Source of the DNA: Azorinus chamasolen
Taxonomy: Eukaryota; Mollusca; Bivalvia; Cardiida; Solecurtidae
Assembly (NCBI GenBank): GCA_963576725.1
Contig: OY755241.1
Location: 620,001-684,000 of the forward strand
Direction: 5' to 3'
Length of the DNA stretch: 64,000 nt
A program made the translations under genes and the position numbers. The notes under the pieces are model-generated. The model was not told the DNA's origin. It searched no databases and was given only the letters and a program-made list of their open reading frames with translations. Below are positions 1 through 11,400 of this stretch, piece by piece; the stretch's first letter is position 1, and each line of letters begins with the position of its first letter.

Positions 1-261
1 TATATGAACAAGGGAATTTTATCCTAACATCATTGGTAGAATTATAATCTTGTTTCATTAGCAAATAGAGCAGACCCTGATATGACGGTTCCTACAGGAG
101 CCGTCTGATCTGGTTCTACTTTGCAAAGGCGTAGAAATGCGTATTTATGGAGTAAATTGATATCTCAGGGGGGGGGGGAGTCAGACTACTGGACGACTCA
201 TTGAACCCAAACTCTTTGAAAAGGTCATTTAAAATTGGCCCATAGTGTTGAAAGATATACA

Positions 262-2728
262 ATTAGGTACAGCATGTAACCCTATGTGCTCACAACTACA
301 ATAAAGATGTACAGCATATAACCCTCTGTGCTCACAACTACAATAAAGAGGTACAGCATATAACCCTATGTGCTCACAACTAGGGACAGCATATAACTTA
401 ATGTTTACAATTAGGTCCAGCATATAACCCTATGTGCTCACAATTAAAATAAAGAGGTACAGCATATAACATTATGTGCTCACAACTATGTACAGTACGA
501 AACCATATGTGCTCACAACTACAATAAAGAGGTACAGCATATAACCCTATGTGCTCACAACTATGCACAGCACGAAACCTTGTGTGCTCACAACTACAAA
601 AAAGAGATACAGCATGTAACCATATGTGCTCACAACTACAATAAATAGGTACAGCCTGTAACCCAATGTGCTCACAACTACAATAAAGAGATACAGCATG
701 CAACCATATGTGCTCACAACTACAAAAAAGATGTACAGCATGTAACCCTATGTGCTCACAACTACAATAAAAAGGTACATCATATAGCCATATGTGCTCA
801 CAACTAGGGACAGCATATAACTTAATGTTTACAATTAGGTCCAGCATATAACCCTATGTGCTCACAATTAAAATAAAGAGGTACAGCATATAACATTATG
901 TGCTCACAACTATGTACAGTACGAAACCATATGTGCTCACAACTACAATAAAGAGGTACAGCATATAACCCTATGTGCTCACAACTATGCACAGCACGAA
1001 ACCTTGTGTGCTCACAACTACAAAAAAGAGATACAGCATGTAACCATATGTGCTCACAACTACAATAAATAGGTACAGCCTGTAACCCAATGTGCTCACA
1101 ACTACAATAAAGAGATACAGCATGCAACCATATGTGCTCACAACTACAAAAAAGATGTACAGCATGTAACCCTATGTGCTCACAACTACAATAAAAAGGT
1201 ACATCATATAGCCATATGTGCTCACAACTAATAAAAGAGATACTGCATGCAACCCTATGTGCTCACAACTAGGTACAGCATGTAACTATGTGCTCACACT
1301 ACAATAAAGAGGTACAATATGTAACTCAATGTGCTCACAACTACAATTAAGAGATACAGCATGTAATCCTATGTGCTCACAACTACAATAAAGAGGTACA
1401 ACACATGTCTATATGTGCTCACAACTATGTACAGCATGTAACCCTATGTGCTCACAACTAGGTACATCATATAGCTCAATGTGCTCACAACTACAAAAAA
1501 AGATACGGCATGGAGTAAATTGATAACTCAGGGGAAGTCAGATTACTGGACGACTCATTGAACCCAAACTGTTTGAAAAGGTCATATAAAATTGGCCCAT
1601 AGTGTTGAAAGATATACAATTAGATACAGCATGTAACCCTTTGTGCTCACAACTACAATAAAGAGATACTGCATGTAACCCTATGTGCTCTCAACGACAA
1701 TAAAGATGTACAGCATATAGCCCTCTGTGCTCACAACTACAATTAAGAGGTACAGCATATAACTATATGTGCTCACAGCTACAATAAAGAGGTACAGCAT
1801 ATAACCCTATGTGCTCACAATTAGGTACAGCATGTAACCCTATGTGCACATAACTACAATAAAGAGGTACAACATATAACCCGATGTGCTCACAATTAGG
1901 TCCAGCATATAACCCTATGTGCTCACAACTAAAAAAGAGGTACATCATATAACCCTATGTGCTCACAACTATGCACAGCACGAAACACTATGTGCTCACA
2001 ACTACAATAAAGAGGTACAGCATATAACCCTATGTGCTCACAACTAGGGACAGCATATAACTTAATGTGCACAATTAGGTCCAGCATATAACCCTATGTG
2101 CTCACAACTACAATAAAAAGGTGCATCATATAACCCTATGTGCTCACAACTAGGGACAGTATATAACTTAATGTGCTCACAACTAAAATAAGAGATACAG
2201 CATGAAACCCTATGTGCTCACAACTAGGTACAGCATGTAACTCAATGTGCTCACAACTACAATTAAGAGATACAGCATGTAATCCTATGTGCTCACAACT
2301 ATACAATACTACTGTCTATATGTGCTCACAACTATGTACAGCATGTAACCCTATATGCTCACAACTACAATAAAGAGAAACAGCATGTAACTCAATGTGC
2401 TCACAACTACATTAAAGAGATACAGCATGTAACTCTATGTGCTCACAACTACAATAAAGAGGTACAGCATGTAACCCAAATGTGCTCACAACTACAATAA
2501 AGAGATACAGCATGTAACTCTATGTGCTCACAACTACAATAAAGAGATACAGCATGTAACTCTATGTGCTCACAACTACAATAAAGAGATACAGCATATT
2601 CCCCTGTGCGCTCACAACTACAATAAAGAGGCACAGCATGTAACCATGTATTCTTACAATTACAGTAAACAGTTACAATTAGGTAACCCAGTGTTCCACA
2701 ACTGCAATACAGAGTTACAACATGTAAC
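262..2728. repeat. Minisatellite of 28-42 bp units (GTACAGCATGTAACC...TGTGCTCACAAC)
   Basis: About 60 imperfect units repeat the phrase TACAGCAT(A/G)TAACCCTATG TGCTCACAACTA, with or without a CAATAAAGAG spacer. Higher-order copying is visible: 367-790 is repeated nearly exactly as 791-1214 (424 bp), and the flank at about 152-280 reappears at about 1514-1640. The minus-strand reading frames through it (Cys-Glu-His repeats) are by-products of the repeat. Confidence 0.93.
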
Positions 2729-3199
2729 CAGGTGCGGATTTAGAGGGGCCGGCCGGCGTACACCCCCCCCCCAAAAAAAAATTTGCCAAAACAATGTTTT
2801 AGTAGTGTTTTATATCTATACACAGTAAAACCTCTCTATAACGACCACTAAATTGTGTTAATTAGTTCGTATTTAGAGCAGGTGGCTGCTTAAAGCAAGG
2901 TGGAAGTAAAACAGAAAGCTCCCATAGGAGCGTTCTGTTTTACTTTCACCTTGCTTTAAGCAGCCACCTGCCTTTAACACAAAATAACTGATGTAATTTA
3001 GTGGTCGTTGTATCTACTAAAAATCAATACAACAATGATTCAGTAGGAGTGTTTTATTTCCCTCACCAATTAAACTCTTTTTCAACATGTATTACAAACA
3101 CACTATTTATTTATGTCATCAAACATTAAAATCTACGCCCCAACCCTCCAAAAAGATTTCTACGCCACCCCCTAATTTGAAATCCTAGATCCGCACCTG
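2729..3199. mobile_element. hAT-like non-autonomous element inserted in the minisatellite, carrying a nested MITE
   Basis: The ends are inverted: CAGGTGCGGATTTAG at 2729 and CTAGATCCGCACCTG ending 3199. The flanks GTAAC (2724-2728) and GTAAC (3200-3204) look like a 5-bp target duplication; in the array this phrase is normally single. An F8 (pogo-like) MITE fragment is nested at about 2823-3014. The 5-bp duplication would fit a hAT5-type element; family placement is tentative. Confidence 0.65.
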
Positions 3200-3475
3200 G
3201 TAACCCTATGTTATCACAACTTCAACACAGATTTTCAACCTGAAACGGTTATAACTAACAGTCACAACCTGTAGCCCTATTATATCACACCTACAATAGA
3301 TAGTTGCAGTCCGTAATACTATGTTCTCACAATTAAAATACAGATTTACATCCTGCTGACATATGTTTTTTAAAACTACATTAAAGCATTCTAAGAACTA
3401 CAATAAACAGTTACAACGGGTAATTATGTAATATCAGAATTTACAATAAAGAATATAGTACGAACAGAATTAATC
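3200..3475. repeat. Decayed continuation of the 28-42 bp minisatellite
   Basis: Units such as GTAACCCTATGTTATCACAAC and ACAATAAACAGTTACAAC continue the array with increasing divergence after the transposon at 2729-3199, which was inserted into it. Confidence 0.75.
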
Positions 3476-3480
3476 CAGGA

Positions 3481-4176
3481 TTAGATAGTTACACTAGGTC
3501 TTCTGATCTAGAAGTTCCCCTAGGTCCTCTGATCTCAGTCTGCACTGTTTGCAAATTACAATACAATGAAATAATGACATCATAAATATTTACCCATTTG
3601 CTCCCACGACCCCATATAGGGGACGAAGGCAAACAGTGTAGATTCTGATCAGACGCCGCATAATGCGGCGTCTGATCAGAGTCTACACTGTTTGCTGATA
3701 GGAATTTCAATATAAAACAAAACGAAATTGAAATTTTAGGCCAGGCACCTCTTAAATAAAAAATGGACTAATCCAATATATAAACATGGAAGAATCCACT
3801 GGGCGCAAATGGGCTAATTTAATTAATTTTCAATAATGGTACATGAACACAGAATGTTTGACCATGGCAAAGTCTGTAAACTTACACAAGCAAACAGGAG
3901 CCGTCTGATCTGGGTCTACTCTGTTTGCGAGGTTGTAGAAAAGCGTATTTATTGATTAAAGGGCTATATGACGCCGAATCAATCGGTGTTTGATCTGGAT
4001 CCAAACTGTTCGCAAATGCGACCACAAATTCCCCCACGGCGGACAGTGTTGGTCAAGGCATATGTTAACCATTAGCATGCTAGGCGTGACCTGACATTTG
4101 ACATTTGTAAACAGCTTGGATCCAGATGAAACCCCGAGTACCTCGGCGTCTCATTGTAGTGTTCTACTGTTGCATT
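3481..4176. repeat. MITE cluster (F3, F1, F7-like)
   Basis: F3 copy at about 3590-3817 (ACCCATTTGCTCC...GCAAATGGGCTAA) with a perfect centre ACGCCGCATAATGCGGCGT. F1 half copy at about 3825-3965. F7-like pieces with GATCCAAACTGTT at about 3968-4165. No gene seen. Confidence 0.7.
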
Positions 4177-4185
4177 GGTCTGTCC

Positions 4186-4967
4186 GGTAACTTCCCATTT
4201 CGTCTACTTCCCATTTCGTCTACTTCCCATTTCGTCTACTATTTTGGCTTTTGTTCCCATTTCGTCTACTCCTAATTTTACGCCCTTTCCCATTTCGTCT
4301 ACTGCTTATATTTTTATGTCTTTGATCAACAGTATATTATCTTCACATCAGGCAAAATTCATGCATTTTAAACAGGACTTTTGAATATCAAGTTGAAATT
4401 TTTTTGGTTTATCTTGACCAAAACAATTGATCTAGTTCAAAACCCAAAAAAGTTTTAAGATTTAACTTAGAAATTTTATGCAATCAAAAACGATTTTTTT
4501 TTTTAAAAAAAAACAAGAAACCACTTCAGCCAATCAAGGAAAATGATCATCATTTAAATTTTTGATCTGAGTCCAAACCCAACTGATGTAAGTCATGGTA
4601 ATGCTTAAGAAAACTGTGAAAACATGATTATGCAATGGCCCAACTGATATAAGTCATGGTAATACTTAAGAAAACATGATTATGCAATTGCCCCCCTAAC
4701 AGTGATAGGTGTCAAAATTACTACTGTGGATTAAGTCTGCTGCCCAAAAAAGCATCTTAAATATTAAAAAAATATATAAAAATTTATGACAACACATTAA
4801 AAAGGCCTAAAATGTCTGAATCTTGTATGATATTAGCAAAATAACCGAGTATATATAACTTAATTATAACAGTAGACGAAATGGGAACAGGGTAAAATTT
4901 TAGAGTAGACGAAATGGGAATGAAATACAGTAGACGAAATGGGAAGTAGACGAAATGGGAATAAACC
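4186..4967. mobile_element. Transposon A with inverted subterminal arrays of CCCATTTCGTCTACT
   Basis: Five copies of TTCCCATTTCGTCTACT lie at the left end (about 4192-4303) and four in inverse orientation at the right (about 4872-4960). Outer ends are GGTAACTTCCC and GGGAATAAACC. The 9-bp sequence GGTCTGTCC flanks both sides (4177-4185 and 4968-4976) as a target duplication. The interior is AT-rich without a coding frame and includes a 2-copy repeat of about 56 bp (4577-4690). It is non-autonomous. Confidence 0.8.
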
Positions 4968-4976
4968 GGTCTGTCC

Positions 4977-5260
4977 GTGCACAGGTAGCCACGCATACCA
5001 CAACAGCTGCGCAGACCGCTGCCGCTTGCCCAATTAATGTATGCATGTTCTGTTACTTGTATGTGAGTATATATTTAGAGAATGAATAGGAACACATTAT
5101 ATCCCACCTCCAAACATAGATATAGCTCTCATCAATCCAAACTGTTTGACACTCTGACAATAATATCTCAAAAGCTTGAACGAATCAGAAGTAAGTGACA
5201 ACGGCAACAGATCGGATCTTAGCAGACCTCATATTCATAGCAGACTAAAGGTTAACCAAA
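4977..5260. repeat. F7-like MITE fragments upstream of the promoter
   Basis: The stretch contains ATCCAAACTGTTTGACACT at about 5137 and related F7-like pieces but no complete element. The 4977-5100 part matches nothing I recognise. Confidence 0.4.
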
Positions 5261-5343
5261 CGCTTGGAACCATGCTAACACACTGATAATCTCTACATAC
5301 ACATGGCTGAAACGTTGGAGCTAAAGTTCGAAAACACCTCGTG

Positions 5344-5471
5344 TATAAAAACGGATCATTTTCTAGCACAGTATTTCACGGCTGAGCGCACTCAGCTATA
5401 TGTGCGTTACATTATGAAGGTCGGCCTCTGTATCGAGTCAGGTCAGATATTGGTCAGCTAGCAAATCGAGA
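5344..5471 (+). promoter_or_regulatory. Candidate TATA promoter and 5' UTR of the copper monooxygenase gene
   Basis: A TATAAAA box lies at 5344-5350. About 25-30 bases downstream is an A-centred initiator-like stretch (about 5368-5380). The start codon proposed for the gene follows at 5472, leaving a 5' UTR of roughly 95-100 bases. The 5260-5485 stretch is one of the few in this half of the window that matches none of the repeat families seen elsewhere, which fits a retained promoter. A 54-codon ORF (5303-5464) overlaps it and is treated as chance. No transcript evidence is available from sequence alone. Confidence 0.45.
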
Positions 5472-5485
5472 ATGTTTTCTATACG
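5472..5485 (+). CDS. Exon 1 (start codon and 4 2/3 codons) of temptin/copper monooxygenase
   Basis: ATG TTT TCT ATA CG is followed by a strong GTAAGC donor. Phase 2 is exactly what the downstream exon at 19162 needs: CG + A completes Arg5. The join makes MFSIR plus SSRGHLLLLALVGVVYC, a textbook signal peptide immediately before the temptin-like YPSY start. The upstream TATA box supports it. An alternative start exon elsewhere in intron 1 cannot be excluded. Confidence 0.6.
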
Positions 5486-8400
5486 GTAAGCGGAGTTTAA
5501 CACTTAGTTGGAGAAAATTTCCGCAGTAACTCTTTCGCTACTTTGTTTTGCATTCACTGCTGGTAGCGATAGAGGTTAATTTTGTTTGTTAAGAGTTTAT
5601 ACTTAATTTCTTTTGTTTTGTGATTTTCTTAATTCTTTGTTTTACATATAAACATACCATTTTTGTTTTTACTATGCTCCAACCATTTACTCGATATATA
5701 TATGCCTTTTTACGCCTTTGCAAACACAGTAGACCCAGACCAGGGTCCTGTAGGAACCGTCTGATCAGGGTCTGCTCCGTTTCCTTAGTGAACTTTAAAG
5801 ATCTGATAATACAGTTGCTGCTCATACGCTTTTATAGAAAATCACCTAATAATATGCATGATGTCATATCCTGCATGAATACGGTATTCATTAAGTGACG
5901 GGTTTTCATTCTCTTCACTGCTTAGCTACTTTGCTGTCAATGGTGACTCTATAATGACACTTACAAACAGTTTGGATCCAGATGAGATACTGAAATACGT
6001 GGCATCTCATCAGGATCTAAACAATTTTATAGTCCAGAAAAAATTGCCTGACGTTGCTGACCTCTATCACCATAAATTCCACACTACTCTGGATTTCTAT
6101 CTATATCTTCGGTATCAGTGCACATGGTATATCCTGGGGTGCGTTTTATTTCCTAAATCATGATTTTGATTATACACACAATCTTAATCACGATTGCTAT
6201 GGTATTAAAACAGTTTGATATGACATGTTGTATTAAACATGACCGCTGAAACGTTCATCTCACAATAGTTTACTTCGAGAACAAATAGAAAATACCTCCA
6301 ATAACCATTTCTAGAATGGTGTGCCTCCTCTGCTGTTAGTGTAAGTTCCGCCATTTTGATTATGATTAGATTTTAATCGAGGTTAGAGCTTGATTAGTCT
6401 GATTAGAGAACATGTTCGTGATTCGATAAAAAGAACGACCGAATTACAATCATGATCTGTAATCCTGATTCAGATTTGCGATAATAAAACACACCCAGGT
6501 ATACCAGATTTAATACCATTCACCATTGATATACTGTTGCTCAGATGAATTATATCGTGTCTCCCGTGCATTTTATTATGTACGATGTACTGGCGAGTAT
6601 TGATATATACATGTACAGCGTCATCTCACTTTAATTTATTCTTGCATAACGGTCAAAATCAGGTGAATTTTGGTGGACTATACATTCGATCAGTAGTCTA
6701 GTTTATACATGTCGATAATCGTCTGCTTCCGGGTTGAACGTCGAACATTGTCTTCTGATTCTAATCGTCTGTTAAGATTATCATCTTCTAAGATTTCCAT
6801 CTGCTATGAGTTGTCATCTGCTATGAATTGCCATCTGCTAAGATTGTCATCTGATAAGATGATTATCAGCAGAGATTGTTTTCTCACATAACTTCTCTTT
6901 TCTCCGGGTTAGAACAACGGGTTAAGATTCTGTTATCAGTAACACGTGTAAGAACACTTTAGAATATATATAACGTCTGACGTCATATATGACGTCAGAC
7001 TGGGGGAAACCGATGTTTGCATGCCATTAAAAGTGCGAATCTAGATCTACACTGTTTGGTTATGTGAGAAAAAGAATCTGATGCTCGTTGTCTTGAGATC
7101 ACATGTTCCTAAACTCACCAAGAAAATGTTATTAAGCTCGCCAAAGGCACGCTTAATAATATTTTCTAAGGCTCGTTTAGGAAACATGTGATCTTAAAAG
7201 ACAATTCGCAACAGATCCTCTATATCTGCTACAGGAGCCGTCTGATCAGGGTCTGCTCTGTTTGCTTATGGCTTTATATACATGTTGATATGATTCTACA
7301 GTTTCTGCAATGACCAACTATTCCTGTTTTCGGTTGTTATCATTATTTATTGTATGAATATTCATTCTAAATTCTCCATTTCTATAATTAATGCTCCTTT
7401 TCGGTAGATTTATTCAAAGAGGTTGGGTCTAAAAACAGTCTAGGAGGGAATGGATTAAAACAGTTTGGATTCTTATGAGACACCGAATTACACAGCGCCT
7501 CATCTTGATTTAATTTGCCTTTTCAAAAGTTAGCGCACCTCTACCGTGCTATGAAATTCTCGTGTCATATTGCTCGACTCGGAGTCTCATCTGGATCTAG
7601 ATCTACACAGTTTGCAAATGTTAGTCAGGCCGTCGTCGGCATTTGACAGTGATTTTAAAGCCTATCGCAAGCAGTGTAGACCCATATCAGACGGCTTCTG
7701 TTTGCATATGAAATTATATTATAAATATGACTCTACATTATCTACCAATATCAAACCTTCCTGTGAACATATGCCATAATGAATATTCAGCTAATAAGTA
7801 TTCATGATGTCATTATTTCTTACATGAATATTCAACGGGAAAGGGGTTAATGCCTTTCATAGTCTATTATAACTATTTACCTAATAACTTCAATGTGCGT
7901 GAGGTCGTACCTAACCCTTTCCCTCCTAGATTAGTTTTAGACCCAGTCTCTTTAAATAAATAAAGTGAAAATGAGCATTTACTAGAAAAAAAACGTTTTT
8001 AGAATTATATAGTTTTGAAACCAATGTGATAAATAGAGCATTTGCTCCTATGGAGCAAATGCTCTATTTATCAAAATGTTTTCAAAAAGTCACTTTTACA
8101 GTGGCGTCAATGACGTCAATATGAGGGAATGAGTTGTGTTTAAAACATGGCTTTTGTAGAGTTGTTAGAATGCGTCAGTAGTGGGGAATGGGTTGTGTTT
8201 GTAGAGTTGTTAGAATGCGTCAGTAGGGGGAATGGGTTAACACAATAACGGTCAACATGTGAGATTCATTCGTTATTTTATGTCGGTTTGAATTGCGTAA
8301 CGAAACGTTAAAAATAGCCCTAGCTAGAGAGAACACAAAACATTCGTTGATAAAACTATCACGCAAAGATAGGGTGTTTGTACTTAAAGACAGTGGGTCC

Positions 8401-11400
8401 GTAAAAACTAAAATGCCGTCTGCTTCAGTTCTAAAATTATTTTCTCTTTCATGTCTTTGATAAAACAAATCTGATCCCGCATGACGTTCATCCTGCATCA
8501 AGTTGCCATCTGTCTCCAAGACCGATGTTTATACTAAATTGAACGTCCGGTTTAGACGGGTTTACTGTGGACCATATCAGACAGCTCCTATAGAAGCTCT
8601 CTGGGCAGGGTCTGCTCTGTTTGTCCTATAGAAGCTCTCTGGGCAGGGTCTGCTCTATTTGTCCTATAGAAGCTATCTGAGCAGGGTCTGCTCTGTTTGC
8701 TTATGGATTAGTATAGATCTGATTCTAGAGAGTTTAGCAAAGATGGGAATACGCTCGCTCCTCCTTTGTATATTACTATATTACATATCAATTAACCCTT
8801 TACTCCGTGTATATTACTATATTACATATCAATTAACCCTTTACTCCGTGTATATTACTATATTACATATCAATTAACCCTTTACTCCGTTAATATTCAT
8901 GAAAGAAATAATGACATGATGAATATTTGTTTTATAATGGCATATGAATACACGAATTTTTGACAATGGCAGAAACTGTAGACTCATATCTATATTATTT
9001 CATGAGCAAACAGAGCAGACCCTGATCAGACGGCTCATAGAGGAGTCGTCTGATCTGGGTCTACTCTGTTTACAAAGACTTAGCAAGGCGTATTGATGGA
9101 GTAAATGGTTAACTGATATTCATAAGCTCAATATTTCTTACATGAATCTTCATTGGGTAAGTAGTAATGTAGGTCGAACTATGTTACAGTTCTATTTATA
9201 AATACATGTATACATAAATTCTAACGATAATATTTACTTTACCTTTTCAACACTGACATCCCTGAGTGGAATACATATACAGTGAAACCCCTCTAAACCG
9301 GACGCTACATTTAGCATAAATATCGGTCTTGGAGACAGGTGGCAGCTTAATGCAGGGTGAAAGTCATGCAGAAAGCTCTTCTAGGAGCTTTCTGCATGAC
9401 TTTCACCCTGCATTAAGCAGCCATCCGCTTAAAGGTATCCAAATTCTTCTCTACTAGAATTCCGGTTTAGAGGGTTTTTACTATATACTTTACTCGTACA
9501 TCGTATAACCAGTCTTAATCTCATACAGATGTTATGAATCAATCCTTTTCCTGTTCAATGTTCGTGTAAGAAATAATAACAGCATGGATATTTATTAGCT
9601 GAATATTTATAACATGCGTGAAAATGCGTTTATATGAGGGAAACGATTTAACCAGTGTGCTCTTTCGGAATGCACAAATAATGTCACAATATTTTGAAAA
9701 TGTATGTAGACTCGACAGTTCTTACGTCAAAGTGAAGATGAATATACCCATTCTTTTATCTATTGCATGAATGTGTTGTTAGGACCCTGCTTTGGAAATA
9801 CAGGAGCCCTACTGTAATCATATTTTCTGTCTGTCTGTCCGTCCGTCTGCTTACACGGATTGATGGTTACGCCTCTGTAATAGTCACTTCTTGAAACCAT
9901 TGTGATAAATAGAGCATTTGCTCAATACTACACAATTCTAACATTTTCCTTTTCTCTAGTAAATGCTCCTTTTCGGTATTTTTAGCTCACCAGAGCACAA
10001 AGTGCTCAGGGTGAGCTTTTGTGATCGCCTGATGTCCGTCGTCCGTCGGCGTGCGTCGTGCGTAGTGCGTCGTGCGTCGTCCGTCGTTCGTCGTCAACAA
10101 TTTGAACCTTTAAAATTCTTCTCCTCTGAATCTACAGGGATCTCAACTTTCATCTTTGGCACATAGCATCATATTCAGGCGCTCTACAAAAGTTATATAA
10201 ATTATGGCCCTGGGGTCAAAATTGGCCCCGCCCCAGGGGTGCCTTGTTTTCAAAAGAAACATATAGTAAAACTTTGAAAATCTTCTCCTCTGAAACCAGA
10301 AGGTTCTCAGCTTTCATAATTGGCACATAGTATCATGTTCAGGTCCTCGACAAAAGTTATATAAATTATGGCCCTGGGGTCAAAATTGGCCCCGCCCTAG
10401 GGGTTGGCAGTTTTCAATAGAAACAAATAGTGAAATCTTTGAAAATCTTCTTCTCTGAAACTGGAAGGCTCTCAGCTTTCATATTTGGCACATAAAATCA
10501 TGTTCAGGTCCTCTACAAAAGTTATATAAATTATGGCCCCGGGGTCAAAATTGGCCCCGCCCCAGGGGTGGGCAGTTTTCAATAGAAACAAATAGTGAAA
10601 TTTTTGAAAATCTTCTTCTCTGAAACTGGAAGGCTCTCAGCTTTCATATTTGGCGCATAGCATCATGTTCATGTCCTCTACAAAAGTGATATAAATAATG
10701 GCCCTGGGGTCAAAATTGGCCCCACCCCAGGGGTGGGCAGTTTTCAATAGAAACAAATAGTGAAATCTTTGAAAATCTTCTTCTCTGAAACTGGAAGGCT
10801 CTCAGCTTTCATAATTGGCACATAGTATCATGTTCAGGTCCTCTACAAAAGTGATATAAATAATGGCCCTGGGGTCAAAATTGGCCCCGCCCCAGGGGTG
10901 GGCAGTTTTCAATAGAAACAAATAGTGAAATCTTTGAAAATCTTCTTCTCTGAAACTGGAAGGCTCTCAGCTTTCATATTTGGCACATAGCATCATGTTC
11001 AGGTCCTCTACAAAAGTGATATAAATAATGGCCCTGGAGTCAAAATTGGCCCCGCCCCAGGAGTGGGCAGTTTTCAATAGAAACAAATAGTGAGATCTTT
11101 GAAAATCTGGAAGGTTCTCAGCTTTCATATTTGGCACATATTATCATGTTCAGGTCTTCTACAAAAGTTATATAAAGTATGGCCCCGGGGTCAAAATTGG
11201 ACCCGCCCCAGGGGTGGGAAGTTTTCAATAGAAACAAATAGTGAAATCCTTGAAAATCTTCTTCTCTGAAACTGGAAGGCTTTCAGCTTTCATATATGGC
11301 ACATAGCATCATGTTCAGGTCCTCTATTAAAGTTAAATAAATTATGGTCTCAGGGTCATAATTGGCCCCGCCCCAGGGGTGGACAGTTATCAACAGAAAC

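Larger units (their letters stand above)
5486..7905. repeat. Intron 1, first part: MITEs and palindromes
   Basis: F1 copy (inverted) about 5686-5900. F7-like piece about 5954-6030. F1 core about 7215-7300 and an F1 copy about 7660-7860. F7-like pieces about 7455-7500 and 7575-7615. An imperfect 120-bp palindrome at about 7083-7205 (AAGATCACATG...CATGTGATCTT type arms). A weak 17-bp repeat of TGTCATCTGCTA at about 6785-6860. Confidence 0.6.

Noticed and set aside
229..2634. Cys-Glu-His repeat ORFs on the minus strand
   Set aside because: These are translations of the CTCACAACTA minisatellite; frames break wherever unit length changes.
5303..5464. 54-codon ORF (MAETLELKFENTS start) over the promoter
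   Set aside because: It is short, ends in TAG before the GTAAGC donor and overlaps the TATA box region; probably chance, though an upstream ORF role is possible.
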